Shown: positions 25,417 through 34,573, counted from the stretch's first letter. The stretch is 64,000 nucleotides of DNA from an uncultured Prevotellaceae bacterium (GCA_900315095.1 OMXS01000019.1:1-64000); one strand, 5' to 3'. Notes: generated by a model not told the origin, from the letters alone. Translations and numbers: made by a program.

Positions 25417-26874
25417 ATGAAAAGGAAGAATATTCTTATCGCTTTTGCCGTTATGGCACTTGTTGCTTTTGCATCGTGCATGAGCAGCAAGAGCAGTTCC
25501 ATTTCCGGCAGAGGCGGCGAAGTGACAGGCATTGGTCATGGTAAAGGGTTCACCGAGCCAACACCTTACGGAATGACGCAGATTCCACGCGGATTCCTGC
25601 ACATGGGAATCGAGAAGCAAGACAGCCTTTGGGGCAAGCAGACGCCAGTGAAGGACATTTCGGTTGACGGATTCTGGATGGACGAGACAGAGGTGACCAA
25701 TTCTGAGTACAAGCAGTTCGTCTATTGGGTGCGCGACTCTATCCTCCGCACACGTCTGGCCGACCCGGCATACGGCGGCGACGAGTCATATCTCATCACC
25801 GAGGACAAGAACGGTGACCCCGTTCCGCCACACCTCAACTGGAAGAAGTCGCTCCCGAGAAAGCCCAACGAGGACGAGCAGCGCGCCTTCGAGAGCCTCT
25901 ATGTGACCAATCCCGTCACAGGAGAGAAACTCCTCGATGCGTCACAGCTCAACTATCGCTACGAGATTTACGACTACACTACGGCAGCGCTGCGCCGCAA
26001 CCGTCTGAACCCCGCCGAGCGTAACCTGAACACCGACGTCACCGTGAATCCCGACGAGGTGGTGATGATTTCAAAGGACACGGCATACATCGACGACGAG
26101 GGAAGGATAGTTAGGGAAACCATCGACCGTCCGCTGTCAGGACCGTGGGACTTCCTCAACACCTACATCGTGAATGTCTATCCCGACACCACATGCTGGG
26201 TGAACGACTTCCAGAACAGCGACAACGAGGTGTACCTGCGCACTTACTTCAGCAGTCCTTCATACAACGACTATCCCGTAGTGGGCGTCACATGGGAGCA
26301 GGCAAACGCCTTCTGTGCATGGCGCACCGAGTATCTGCTGAAAGGACTGGGAGGCGAGGCACGCTACATCCAGCGCTATCGCCTGCCTACTGAGGCAGAG
26401 TGGGAGTATGCTGCACGCGGCAAGGAAGGCAACGAGTTCCCGTGGGAAAGCGAAGACCCGTCGAACAGCCGAGGGTGCTTCAACGCTAACTTCAAGCCCG
26501 ACCGAGGCAACTACACCAAGGACGGTAACCTGATAACGAGCAGGGCGGGCATCTATACCTCCAACTCTAACGGACTTTACGACATGGCGGGCAACGTGGC
26601 AGAATGGACAAGCACCATCTATACCGAGGCAGGAGTGCAGGCGATGAACGACCTTAACCCGCAACTGGAGTACAAGGCAGCCAAGGAAGACCCGTACAAA
26701 CTGAAGAAGAAGAGCGTGCGCGGAGGCTCGTGGAAAGACCCTGAGAGCTACATCCGCTCGGCATGGCGCACATGGGAATACCAGAACCAGCCACGCTCGT
26801 ACATCGGATTCCGCTGTGTACGCTCTCTGGCTAACACTCAAAGTGCTAAACAAAAGAAAGGTAAGAAAAAGTAA
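25417..26874 (+). CDS. gldK: GldK/PorK, type IX secretion lipoprotein
   Basis: A 485-residue lipoprotein: lipobox AFASC after a hydrophobic signal, so Cys21 is probably lipidated. The body is a formylglycine-generating-enzyme-like (FGE-sulfatase) fold with VDGFWMDETEVTNSEYKQFV, RLPTEAEWEYAARG, YDMAGNVAEWTSTIY and VRGGSWKDP, and IGFRCVRS at the end. GldK proteins have lost the enzyme function and form, with GldN, the large ring under the outer membrane of the type IX secretion machine. The C-terminus is lysine-rich (SAKQKKGKKK). It starts 163 bp after the PorP gene and is followed by gldL after 11 bp. Confidence 0.95.
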   Translation: MKRKNILIAFAVMALVAFASCMSSKSSSISGRGGEVTGIGHGKGFTEPTPYGMTQIPRGFLHMGIEKQDSLWGKQTPVKDISVDGFWMDETEVTNSEYKQFVYWVRDSILRTRLADPAYGGDESYLITEDKNGDPVPPHLNWKKSLPRKPNEDEQRAFESLYVTNPVTGEKLLDASQLNYRYEIYDYTTAALRRNRLNPAERNLNTDVTVNPDEVVMISKDTAYIDDEGRIVRETIDRPLSGPWDFLNTYIVNVYPDTTCWVNDFQNSDNEVYLRTYFSSPSYNDYPVVGVTWEQANAFCAWRTEYLLKGLGGEARYIQRYRLPTEAEWEYAARGKEGNEFPWESEDPSNSRGCFNANFKPDRGNYTKDGNLITSRAGIYTSNSNGLYDMAGNVAEWTSTIYTEAGVQAMNDLNPQLEYKAAKEDPYKLKKKSVRGGSWKDPESYIRSAWRTWEYQNQPRSYIGFRCVRSLANTQSAKQKKGKKK

Positions 26875-26885
26875 TTGGGAAAGAA

Positions 26886-27755
26886 ATGACAAGATATAGC
26901 AAACTGAATTTCGTTTACCGTCTGCAGAAGTGGATGGATAGCGTGCCAGGACAGACATTCCTGAACTATGCGTATAGTTGGGGTGCAAGTATCGTGATTC
27001 TGGGTACCCTCTTCAAACTGACTCACCTCCCGGGTGCTAACCTCATGCTCTACCTGGGTATGGGAACCGAGGTGGTGGTGTTCTTCCTCTCGGCGTTCGA
27101 CCGTCCGTTTGACAAGACGGCCATCGGCATGGAACTGCCTACTCACGTCGGACTTGACGAAGAGGAGCAGCAGAAAGAAGAGGCAGAGAATATCGTTGAG
27201 GGACCAGCAGTGGCAGCTGCAGCAGCTACACAGGGCGGACCGTCGACCATCATCATCGGTGGCGGTGGCTCGGTGGGCGGCGCTCAGACAGCAGCGGCAG
27301 CAGCAAGCGAGGGCATCGGCGCTGGCGAAGGAATCGCAGCAGAAGGTGGCCTGAACATCCCCGCAGCAGCCGTTGTGGGACAGGTGGGCAGCATACCGCA
27401 GCCTGTGGCTCCCGACATGGCAGAGGCCACAAGCGCTTACGTCGAGGAACTCAAGAAACTCACCGAGGTGCTCGAGAAGGTTTCCATACAGAGCCAGCGT
27501 CTCACCACCGACTCGGAGGAGATGGAAAACCTCAACCGTACGCTCACGGGCATCTGCAAAATCTACGAGATGCAGCTTAAAAGCGCAAGCTCGCAGATTG
27601 GCACCATCGACGAAATCAACGCCCAGACGCGCAAGATGGCAAGTCAGATAGAGCAACTCAACAACATCTATGCTAACATGATTGAGGCAATGAAGGCTCC
27701 TCTGCTCTCACCACAGGCGAGAATGACAGGGATGGGCAATGCCGAAAACGTATAA
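26886..27755 (+). CDS. gldL: GldL/PorL, type IX secretion motor protein
   Basis: A 289-residue inner-membrane protein. Two membrane helices lie near the N-terminus (FLNYAYSWGASIVILGTLFK and LMLYLGMGTEVVVFFLSAF), with the conserved glutamate in GTEVVVFF that is thought to handle protons. The rest is cytoplasmic: a long alanine/glycine-rich linker and a helical end (EELKKLTEVLEKVSIQSQRL). With GldM it forms the proton-driven rotary motor of the type IX system. The linker of about 70 residues rich in A and G is longer than the core fold needs. Confidence 0.95.
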   Translation: MTRYSKLNFVYRLQKWMDSVPGQTFLNYAYSWGASIVILGTLFKLTHLPGANLMLYLGMGTEVVVFFLSAFDRPFDKTAIGMELPTHVGLDEEEQQKEEAENIVEGPAVAAAAATQGGPSTIIIGGGGSVGGAQTAAAAASEGIGAGEGIAAEGGLNIPAAAVVGQVGSIPQPVAPDMAEATSAYVEELKKLTEVLEKVSIQSQRLTTDSEEMENLNRTLTGICKIYEMQLKSASSQIGTIDEINAQTRKMASQIEQLNNIYANMIEAMKAPLLSPQARMTGMGNAENV

Positions 27756-27784
27756 ATCTACGTAAGTACTTGACGAAGTAGAAA

Positions 27785-29341
27785 ATGGCAATAAAGAAAA
27801 GACCAGTATCTCCGCGCCAGAAGATGATCAACCTCATGTACGTCGTCCTCATGGCAATGCTTGCGCTCAACGTCTCCACGGAAGTGCTGCAGGGGTTCTC
27901 GCTCGTTGAGGAAAGTCTCAACCGAACCACCGCAAACTCCAGCCAGCAGAACGCAACCATGTACGGCAGCTTCGAGGAGCAGATGAAGAAAAACCCCGAG
28001 AAGGTGCGACAATGGTTCGAGAAGGCTACTACCGTGAAGCAGATGAGCGACTCGCTGTATAACTTCGCGCAGCAGCTGAAGGAGGCTATAGTGCGCGAGG
28101 CCGACGGCAAGAACGGAGATGTGAAGAACATAGAAAACAAGGAAAACCTCGAGGCGGCAAACCAGGTGATGCTCGCGCCGGGAACAGGCAAGGGAAAGGC
28201 GCTCTATGACGCCATCAATGCCTACCGCACGAAAATCCTGTCTATGGTGACCGACGAGCAGCAGAAGAAGATAATAAGCAGCAACCTCTCTACAGAACTG
28301 CCTAAGAACGCCATGACAATGGGAAAGAACTGGCAGGAGTACATGTTCGAGGACATGCCGGTGGCTGCAGCCGTGACGCTGCTCTCTAAGTTGCAGAGCG
28401 ACATACGCTATGCCGAGGGCGAGGTGCTGCACACTCTCGTGGCTAACGTTGACGTCAAGGATATCCGCGTGAACAAGCTCGACGCCTTCGTCATACCTGA
28501 GAAGACAACGCTGTATCCTGGCGAACAGTTCGTGTCGCAGATTGTGATGGCTGCCGTAGACACCACCATGCAGCCCGAGATTTACATCAACGGAACACGC
28601 GTGAACACCACCAACGGGCGCTATTCGTTCTCCGCAGGTGGAGTGGGAGAGCACCAGTTCAGCGGTTATCTCATCACGCGCAATGCTGCAGGCGAGGAAC
28701 TGCGACGCGACTTCACCCAGAAGTACAGCGTGATTCCTACACCCGACGGCGCCACCGTGGCAGCCGATCTTATGAACGTGCTTTATGCAGGATTCAAGAA
28801 CCCTATCAGCGTCAGCGTGCCGGGTATTCCTGCAAACCAGGTTACGGTGAGCATGAGCGGAGGAAGCCTCACACCTACAGGCAACGGACATTACATCGCC
28901 GTACCGTCGGCAGTGGGCAAGGATGTGTCGTTCAACATATCGGTTAACGATCACGGCAAGACACGCTCGCTGACACCGTTCACCTTCCACGTGCGTAAGT
29001 TGCCCGACCCGACACCTTACATGATTGTAGGCGACAACCGTTTCCGTGGAGGAAGACTGGCTAAGGCGTCACTTATGGGAGCATCGGGCATCAAGGCAGC
29101 CATCGACGACGGACTGCTCGACATCGAGTTCCGTGTGACGGGCTTCGAGGCGGTGTTCTTCGACAACATGGGTAATGCTGTGCCGATGGTGGGCAATGGT
29201 TCACAGTTCAGCGAGCGACAGAAGGATGCTTTCCGCAAACTCTCGCGCAATCGCCGCTTCTACATCTCGCGTGTCACGGCAGTAGGTCCCGACGGCATCT
29301 CACGCCAGCTGAACGCTTCAATGGAGATAATTGTTAATTAG
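27785..29341 (+). CDS. gldM: GldM/PorM, type IX secretion motor protein
   Basis: A 518-residue protein with one membrane helix near the N-terminus (KMINLMYVVLMAMLALNVST) after a short cytoplasmic tail, and a long periplasmic part of helical and immunoglobulin-like domains (YPGEQFVSQIVMAAVDTTMQ; FTFHVRKLPDPTPYMIVGDN). It transfers motor energy from GldL to the GldK/GldN ring. Start ATG at 27785 begins MAIKKRPVSPRQKMIN, typical of the family. 29 bp separate it from gldL. Confidence 0.95.
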   Translation: MAIKKRPVSPRQKMINLMYVVLMAMLALNVSTEVLQGFSLVEESLNRTTANSSQQNATMYGSFEEQMKKNPEKVRQWFEKATTVKQMSDSLYNFAQQLKEAIVREADGKNGDVKNIENKENLEAANQVMLAPGTGKGKALYDAINAYRTKILSMVTDEQQKKIISSNLSTELPKNAMTMGKNWQEYMFEDMPVAAAVTLLSKLQSDIRYAEGEVLHTLVANVDVKDIRVNKLDAFVIPEKTTLYPGEQFVSQIVMAAVDTTMQPEIYINGTRVNTTNGRYSFSAGGVGEHQFSGYLITRNAAGEELRRDFTQKYSVIPTPDGATVAADLMNVLYAGFKNPISVSVPGIPANQVTVSMSGGSLTPTGNGHYIAVPSAVGKDVSFNISVNDHGKTRSLTPFTFHVRKLPDPTPYMIVGDNRFRGGRLAKASLMGASGIKAAIDDGLLDIEFRVTGFEAVFFDNMGNAVPMVGNGSQFSERQKDAFRKLSRNRRFYISRVTAVGPDGISRQLNASMEIIVN

Positions 29342-29373
29342 AAGTGATGTTGAGAACAATAGTGCTGGCATTC

Positions 29374-29427
29374 CTAGACCATCTAGTCTATCTAGTATAT
29401 CTAGGCCGTCTAGACAATCTAGAATCT
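29374..29427. repeat. Six CTAG motifs at exact 9-bp intervals
   Basis: CTAG begins at 29374, 29383, 29392, 29401, 29410 and 29419 in the gldM-gldN gap; the 9-bp unit follows CTAGnnnnT in the first five copies. CTAG is usually rare in bacterial DNA. Confidence 0.8.
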
Positions 29428-29459
29428 ATAGCCCGATAATAAAAAGAATAGATAAAATC

Positions 29460-30506
29460 ATGAACATGAAAAAGATATTGATGATATTGCTCGCAGCAAC
29501 GGCGGTGCTCTCGGCAAACGCACAGCCGCAGAAACGACGTGCAGAGCAGCAACAGCAGCGCAAGACACAGTCGCAGCAACTATCCACAAGGGCGCAGTTG
29601 TCGTTCCCTACGGCACAGACGATGTCTGAGGACGTGGTGTGGAGGCGTGACATCTATCGTGAGCTCGACCTCAACGAGGATGCCAATGCAGGACTCTACT
29701 ATCCCGTGGAGCCCATCGGCTCGCAGATGAACCTTTTCACCTACATCTTCAAACTGATGATGACAGGTAACATCAAGGTTTACGAGTACCGTCTCGACGG
29801 CAACGAGGTGTTCAGTGACGATGCTCGCGTGGCGCAGAAAGCGTTCCTCGACAACTATCACATCTATTATGAGAAGGACCAGAACGGGCGCACGCACATA
29901 GACAATAGCGACATCCCCTCGCGTGAGGTGCGCGGCTATTACATCAAGGAGAGTGCCTACTACGACCAGTCAACGGCAACGTTCCACACCAAGGTGCTCG
30001 CACTCTGTCCTATCATGAGCCGTGAGGATGACTTCGGCGACGGAGCAGCCAAGTACCCGCTCTTCTGGGTGAAGTACGAGGACATAGCGCCGTTCCTGAG
30101 CAAGCAGACCATCATGACGAGCAATCTTAACAACGCCGCCACGATGAGCGTCGACGACTACTTCACGAAGAACATGTATCGTGGAAAGATATATAAGACC
30201 ACTAATATGCTCGGCAAGACTCTCGCGCAGTATTGCACCGACGACTCTGCTATGACTAAGGAGCAGAAGCGCATAGAGATGGAATTGGCCGAGTTCGAAA
30301 AGAACATCTGGGGCGACCAGCAGCGCAAAGACTCGCTCGACAGCATTGCCAACTCTTCCGACAAGAAGGTGAAGAAGAAGCGCAACCGCCGCGACGGCAC
30401 CGTAGAGGTGGAGCAGGCAACAGTAAAGAAGCGCCGCTCGTCATCATCCTCTTCAGGCGGCTCAGGCTCTCAGCCTCGCGTCTCCGTTCGCCGACAGAGA
30501 CATTAG
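29460..30506 (+). CDS. gldN: GldN/PorN, type IX secretion ring protein
   Basis: A periplasmic protein of 348 residues from ATG 29460 (signal peptide MNMKKILMILLAATAVLSANAQ). The open frame extends 43 codons upstream but that part encodes the CTAG repeat and no sensible N-terminus. VVWRRDIYRELDLNEDANAG and LYYPVEPIGSQMNLFTYIFK are hallmark stretches of GldN/PorN. It partners GldK in the ring. The C-terminus is a basic and serine-rich tail (KKRNRRDGTVEV; SSSSSSGGSGSQ) that is probably disordered. The stop codon lies in the loop of a 10-bp hairpin. Confidence 0.95.
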   Translation: MNMKKILMILLAATAVLSANAQPQKRRAEQQQQRKTQSQQLSTRAQLSFPTAQTMSEDVVWRRDIYRELDLNEDANAGLYYPVEPIGSQMNLFTYIFKLMMTGNIKVYEYRLDGNEVFSDDARVAQKAFLDNYHIYYEKDQNGRTHIDNSDIPSREVRGYYIKESAYYDQSTATFHTKVLALCPIMSREDDFGDGAAKYPLFWVKYEDIAPFLSKQTIMTSNLNNAATMSVDDYFTKNMYRGKIYKTTNMLGKTLAQYCTDDSAMTKEQKRIEMELAEFEKNIWGDQQRKDSLDSIANSSDKKVKKKRNRRDGTVEVEQATVKKRRSSSSSSGGSGSQPRVSVRRQRH

Positions 30507-30516
30507 TGTCTCTGTC
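30493..30516 (+). terminator. Hairpin spanning the gldN stop codon
   Basis: GACAGAGACA (30493-30502) pairs perfectly with TGTCTCTGTC (30507-30516); the TTAG loop contains the stop codon. No T-run follows, so it may protect the mRNA end rather than terminate. Confidence 0.45.
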
Positions 30517-30605
30517 CCCTATGCTGCGATGCCATCGCAGCCGCGATAAGGAGGCCTTCTAAAAAGCAGGAGCCCCTGTCCCCTATGCTGCGATGTCATC
30601 GCAGC
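30512..30605. repeat. Two 30-bp hairpin-bearing direct repeats
   Basis: 30512-30541 and 30576-30605 differ by one base. Each contains GCTGCGATG and CATCGCAGC arms. A third partial copy (CCATCGCAGCC) lies at 30634-30644. They sit between gldN and the next gene. Confidence 0.75.
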
Positions 30606-30704
30606 TTGGATAGAGATTCGGGTGCCATCGCAGCCTCAAAGCAGACAACCAAACGGGCAGCCCCGTGCTGCCCTAAATATTAACCATTTAAACACAATTA
30701 CTGT

Positions 30705-31304
30705 ATGAAAAAGATTTTTACTCTTATCCTTGTTGCCGTGGCAACGATGGTGGCAGTACCAGCCAGCGCTCAGGTGCAGTTCGGTCTCAAGGGTGGTTTG
30801 AACGTCACAAGCATGTCGTTCTCTGAGAAAGTGCTGTCAAAGGAGAACCGTGCAGGATTCTTCATTGGCCCTACCGCTAAGTTCACTCTCCCCATCGTGG
30901 GACTCGGTGTTGACGCCAGTGCCCTCTACGACCAGCGCGAGGCAGAGGTGGAAGGCGATAAGATTAAGCAGCAGGCTATCAACATCCCCATCAACCTCCG
31001 CTATGGCGTAGGTCTCGGTGAGACAGCAAGCCTTTACTTCTTTGCAGGTCCGCAGTTCGGCTTTAACGTTGGCGACAAGGAGCATAAACTCACCGATGGC
31101 GAGACATGGAAGCTCAGCGGTTCTACGCTAAGCGTAAACTTCGGTCTCGGTGTGATGATTCTCAACCACGTTCAGATAGGTGCCAACTACAACCTCGTAT
31201 GTGGCAAAACAGGCGAGCTCTCTGTAATCGAGGGTACAGGCAACGCACTTAAGAATAAAGGCCGTGCCAACGCATGGCAGATCAGCGCAGCTTACTATTT
31301 CTAA
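30705..31304 (+). CDS. Small outer-membrane beta-barrel protein (PorT/OmpW-like size)
   Basis: A 199-residue protein with signal peptide MKKIFTLILVAVATMVAVPASA, then VQFGLKGGLNVTSMSFSEK, the usual start of the OMP_b-brl_2 family that includes PorT. Eight amphipathic strands can be drawn and it ends in AWQISAAYYF with a terminal phenylalanine, as expected for BAM-inserted barrels. PorT itself is needed for type IX secretion in P. gingivalis, but this short general family has many members, so only 'barrel protein' is safe. It lies 198 bp after gldN. Confidence 0.85.
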   Translation: MKKIFTLILVAVATMVAVPASAQVQFGLKGGLNVTSMSFSEKVLSKENRAGFFIGPTAKFTLPIVGLGVDASALYDQREAEVEGDKIKQQAINIPINLRYGVGLGETASLYFFAGPQFGFNVGDKEHKLTDGETWKLSGSTLSVNFGLGVMILNHVQIGANYNLVCGKTGELSVIEGTGNALKNKGRANAWQISAAYYF

Positions 31305-31334
31305 GCAAGCTTTATCATCTTGATAATAATCGCG

Positions 31335-31371
31335 ACGGGTGTGTACTCCATTGGAGTGCCGCCCGTTTTTT
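31335..31371 (+). terminator. Rho-independent terminator
   Basis: ACGGG (31335-31339) pairs with CCCGT (31362-31366), with an inner stem ACTCC/GGAGT, followed by TTTTTT, 31 bp after the barrel gene. Confidence 0.75.
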
Positions 31372-31643
31372 ATTTCTACGCGTTTCTTTCTACAGCCTTT
31401 TCCTTCGCTCTTCTATCGGTTCCCGCCCCTGTAGGGAACCAACGGCCACTAGCCGAATGGAAAAGCAATTGGGCAGGGGTGGGGTCAGTAATTAAGTGCA
31501 AATTACTCATGCGCTCTGCTCTGCCGCTTATTCGCGAAGGTGATGGATATAAAGTAGAGGATGCGCTCGTTTTGTCATATGTTTTTCCCTTTTCACGGGA
31601 GATGTGTTAAAAAACAGGGTAAAACAGAAAATAATAGCTTCCT
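31372..31643. other. Intergenic stretch, no gene seen
   Basis: No coding frame with supporting context. 31430-31490 holds a GC-rich sequence starting GGGAACCAACGGCC that may be a decayed interspersed repeat. Confidence 0.5.
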
Positions 31644-31677
31644 TTTGACGTTTTTTTTGTATTTTTCTCTACCTTTG
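31644..31677 (+). promoter_or_regulatory. Promoter TTTG-n22-TACCTTTG
   Basis: TTTG at 31644-31647 and TACCTTTG at 31670-31677, 53 bp before the ATG at 31730. Confidence 0.6.
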
Positions 31678-31729
31678 TAAGGTTTAACTAGGATAATTAC
31701 TTATTGTGTATTTTAAATACGCTGTTAAA

Positions 31730-34297
31730 ATGATGATGAATAATAGCTTTCTTAAGACACTCACGCTGTTTGTGCTTTTCGCCATTTTTCACGTTTATGG
31801 GGTAAAGGCGCAAACTCATGCTGATGCAACCAGCCAGAAATGGAAGGGTATTGATGTGAATGATGTTCTTAACGGCAATTACCCCGATGATAACACCTTG
31901 GAAAGTGGCTATCCTTTCCTTTTGTATAATGTGGGAACCGGCCGCTTTATCATGCAGGGTGGTGACTGGGCTATGGAGGGCCGTCTGTTCTTTTCGGACT
32001 TCGGTCGAACAATGTATCTGTATAATAACGGTCGCATCAATGCAGCTATCACCGAGAGTGCAAACGTAAATAAGAACAGTTTCTGCGCCCGACCTCCTGA
32101 GCCGTTTGGAAAAAACTGGTCGGATGCAAATTATAATACCATCAACCTTACAACTCTGATGGATGGAAGCGTACAGCCGGATAAAGGCGAACCGAAAGTG
32201 TATGACATGACTTGGAAGTTTCAGCGGGTTGAAGACCCGTCTGATACGGAGACTTATACCTATTATATGTACATGGTATGGACAAAGCCCACACCGAATA
32301 AAAAATATTATCTCGGAGCAGCTTGGGGAGAATGTCACAAGAACCCTCCTGTTGGTAAGGGTGACGGGCAGTTCGTATATTGGGACGATGACCGTTCTTG
32401 CTGGACAACAGCTAACGTAATTGGAAACACCGAAACAAGAAAACTGGAAAATGGTGACGATGTTGAGATACAAAAACTCTACCAGTGGCGACTGATATCA
32501 CTCGAAGAGTTTATAGAGGTGCTGAACACTGATGGGATAGGGCTTAACCCCAGCATCTCGTCGCTAATCAAAGACCGCGATTTCACCCGTAACGCCAATG
32601 ACTTTTACGGTAATCATGACTGGACTGTCTCTACACTGAGTGGTCACACCTACGAAAATGGTACGAAACGTTATCCCTATACATGGGGTGATTACAGGAA
32701 AGGACAATCGCCCTTGAGTAAAAACAACCAACAGTCGAGAGGCCTTGTGAATGAAAAATGGGACTCGCCCGTCAGGTTAAAAGAAGTTTTTGACAAGTGG
32801 ACTTCTACAAGCGATAATGATCAGGCTGCTGGAAAGAAGAATGCCAAGTATGGTTTTATGATTTTCGAAGGTGTGGGCACCGTCACGACCAACTTCCAAG
32901 CCCCCAAGCCAGGATGGTACGAGATAGAGTGTGCAGGCTTCAGTATGAGCGAACAAGACCATGACGCCTATCTGTTCGCCCGTGTGATTCCCGATAATAA
33001 AATCAATACTCCGGAAAGCTCGTTTTCGATTCCTAGTGAGGAAACTGAGGATGATCCTACCTATGGCCAGGTGACTTTGGAGAAAATGCGTTACGATGCA
33101 TATCAGAAAAATAACTACGAGAATTGTTTGGAAGTGGGCAAGGAGTTGCTCCGCAACAGAGATGATCACAGGCAGAAGGTGTGGGTGCTCGTTTCGGAGG
33201 AAGACTTTGAAAACAAAAAGACTATCCGCCTGGGATTCAGGAAAGATAAGGCAACAAAGAGCGCAGAAACCGGAGGTGGTTACTATGACACCGACTGGGT
33301 GTGCGTGGATGACATCCGCGCCTCATATATGGGCATAGGACCCGTGTTCTTCTATGAGGACGAAGAGGATTTGAGATACTTAAGCCATGAAGATGCCGAC
33401 GCAGCACGTTTTACGCCTAACGAATATGCCCCGGCAGTCAAGAGCGGCAGATATGGTGGCTCTGCCAACCTGCTACGCAAGTTCACGAAGGGCGAGTGGA
33501 ACACCTTCTCGTTCCCGCTGCCCCTTACGGGTGAGCAGGTGCGCAATGCTTTCGGAGACGACTGCGAACTGCTCAAATTGAATAGTATCGGCAACCTGTC
33601 GCGCAACGACTGCATTATCGATTTTGAGACAGTTAACCTGCTTACACTCGACCCCGTTGTTACAGCAGGGAACCTCTATATGCTGAAACCAACAAAGGAG
33701 CCCGCCTATGGTGAAACACCACGTGGCAACCTGGCTTACTATTACGACCTCGGCAAGATGTTCTTCTCCACCAAGGGCGATGCTGAAGATCCTGATTATA
33801 AGTATCCTAAGATGAAACTGAATGAATGGAGTGGAGGACAGAATGTAGGTTCATATAATAATACGAACGACGGATGCGGTCATGTGACATATACCCAGAC
33901 GCCTGGTTTCAAGAGTTTCCGAGTTTCCGGGGATGGTTTATACAATGGCTCTGTAGCTTCTGAAGGCAGCTATGCCCCGAAGGGTTCATATGCCATGAGC
34001 GGCGGCAAGATGTATGAGCTAAGTCGTGACACGCGTATCAAGGGCTTCCGTGGATGGATAACACTCACGCACAGCATTTTTGATGACGCGTCAAGTGCTG
34101 CGGCAGGATCAAGAATCGCCATCGACGGTGTCATTGACGGTGAGACATCCTCCATTGAATGGAATACCATCGTTCCAGTGAATCCGAACACCATCACAGA
34201 TGTCTATGATTTGTCTGGACGTAAGGTGGGAACATCGGTTAGCAACCTGCCCAAGGGTCTGTACATCGTTGGAGGAAAGAAACTGTTGGTAAAGTAA
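31730..34297 (+). CDS. Large secreted protein with type IX sorting tail
   Basis: From ATG 31730 the protein has 855 residues. Signal peptide: MMMNNSFLKTLTLFVLFAIF, cleaved after VKAQ. The body is beta-rich without a recognised catalytic domain; the part around GEWNTFSFPLPLTGEQVRNA resembles segments common in large surface proteins of Prevotella. The last 40 residues, with VYDLSGRKVGTSVSNLPKGL and YIVGGKKLLVK, are a typical type A C-terminal sorting signal, so the type IX machine encoded just upstream should export it. The upstream GTG frame start would place the signal peptide internally. A 54-residue peptide gene follows after 15 bp. Confidence 0.85.
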   Translation: MMMNNSFLKTLTLFVLFAIFHVYGVKAQTHADATSQKWKGIDVNDVLNGNYPDDNTLESGYPFLLYNVGTGRFIMQGGDWAMEGRLFFSDFGRTMYLYNNGRINAAITESANVNKNSFCARPPEPFGKNWSDANYNTINLTTLMDGSVQPDKGEPKVYDMTWKFQRVEDPSDTETYTYYMYMVWTKPTPNKKYYLGAAWGECHKNPPVGKGDGQFVYWDDDRSCWTTANVIGNTETRKLENGDDVEIQKLYQWRLISLEEFIEVLNTDGIGLNPSISSLIKDRDFTRNANDFYGNHDWTVSTLSGHTYENGTKRYPYTWGDYRKGQSPLSKNNQQSRGLVNEKWDSPVRLKEVFDKWTSTSDNDQAAGKKNAKYGFMIFEGVGTVTTNFQAPKPGWYEIECAGFSMSEQDHDAYLFARVIPDNKINTPESSFSIPSEETEDDPTYGQVTLEKMRYDAYQKNNYENCLEVGKELLRNRDDHRQKVWVLVSEEDFENKKTIRLGFRKDKATKSAETGGGYYDTDWVCVDDIRASYMGIGPVFFYEDEEDLRYLSHEDADAARFTPNEYAPAVKSGRYGGSANLLRKFTKGEWNTFSFPLPLTGEQVRNAFGDDCELLKLNSIGNLSRNDCIIDFETVNLLTLDPVVTAGNLYMLKPTKEPAYGETPRGNLAYYYDLGKMFFSTKGDAEDPDYKYPKMKLNEWSGGQNVGSYNNTNDGCGHVTYTQTPGFKSFRVSGDGLYNGSVASEGSYAPKGSYAMSGGKMYELSRDTRIKGFRGWITLTHSIFDDASSAAAGSRIAIDGVIDGETSSIEWNTIVPVNPNTITDVYDLSGRKVGTSVSNLPKGLYIVGGKKLLVK

Positions 34298-34312
34298 AAA
34301 AGGAGACACAAG

Positions 34313-34477
34313 ATGAAAAAGAAAACTTATCAGAAACCTGCCACAGAAATCATAGATGTCGTCTTGTCTCAGTTGATAGCTGCCAGCCCGGGATGGTCGC
34401 AAGACGGTAATGATCCCATAAATGTAGGAAAAGAGGAAGAGCATGATAATGACAGCACATTCCTTGACCTTGACTAA
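34313..34477 (+). CDS. Small acidic-tailed peptide (54 residues)
   Basis: ATG at 34313, TAA at 34475-34477, with AGGAG at 34301-34305 as a good ribosome-binding site. The peptide starts basic (MKKKTYQKPATEIIDV), continues with a hydrophobic-small stretch VLSQLIAASPGW, and ends strongly acidic (GKEEEHDNDSTFLDLD). Short Bacteroidota peptides of the form KKxYxxPxxE...L(L/I)AxS are familiar to me as a frequent class with unknown role, but I cannot check this one. It lies 15 bp behind a type IX cargo gene and is probably co-transcribed. Confidence 0.7.
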   Translation: MKKKTYQKPATEIIDVVLSQLIAASPGWSQDGNDPINVGKEEEHDNDSTFLDLD

Positions 34478-34528
34478 TTTTTGCCATAAAGACAAAAAGT
34501 CCTTTTAGACATATTAAACGACCACTAT

Positions 34529-34573
34529 GAATTGTACGCGCTTGGCTACTATAGAGCTGGGCGCGTACAATTC
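34529..34573. terminator. 13-bp perfect inverted repeat
   Basis: GAATTGTACGCGC (34529-34541) and GCGCGTACAATTC (34561-34573) frame a 19-base loop after the small peptide gene. It probably closes the transcript although no T-run follows. Confidence 0.5.

Noticed and set aside
29374-29427. CTAG array as a CRISPR remnant or integrase core sites.
   Set aside because: Period is 9 bp with no spacer-length unique sequence and no cas or integrase gene nearby.
24258-31304. Search for a GldJ lipoprotein or sigma/response regulator within the type IX locus.
   Set aside because: Only PorP, GldK, GldL, GldM, GldN and a small barrel are present; no second FGE-like lipoprotein was found.
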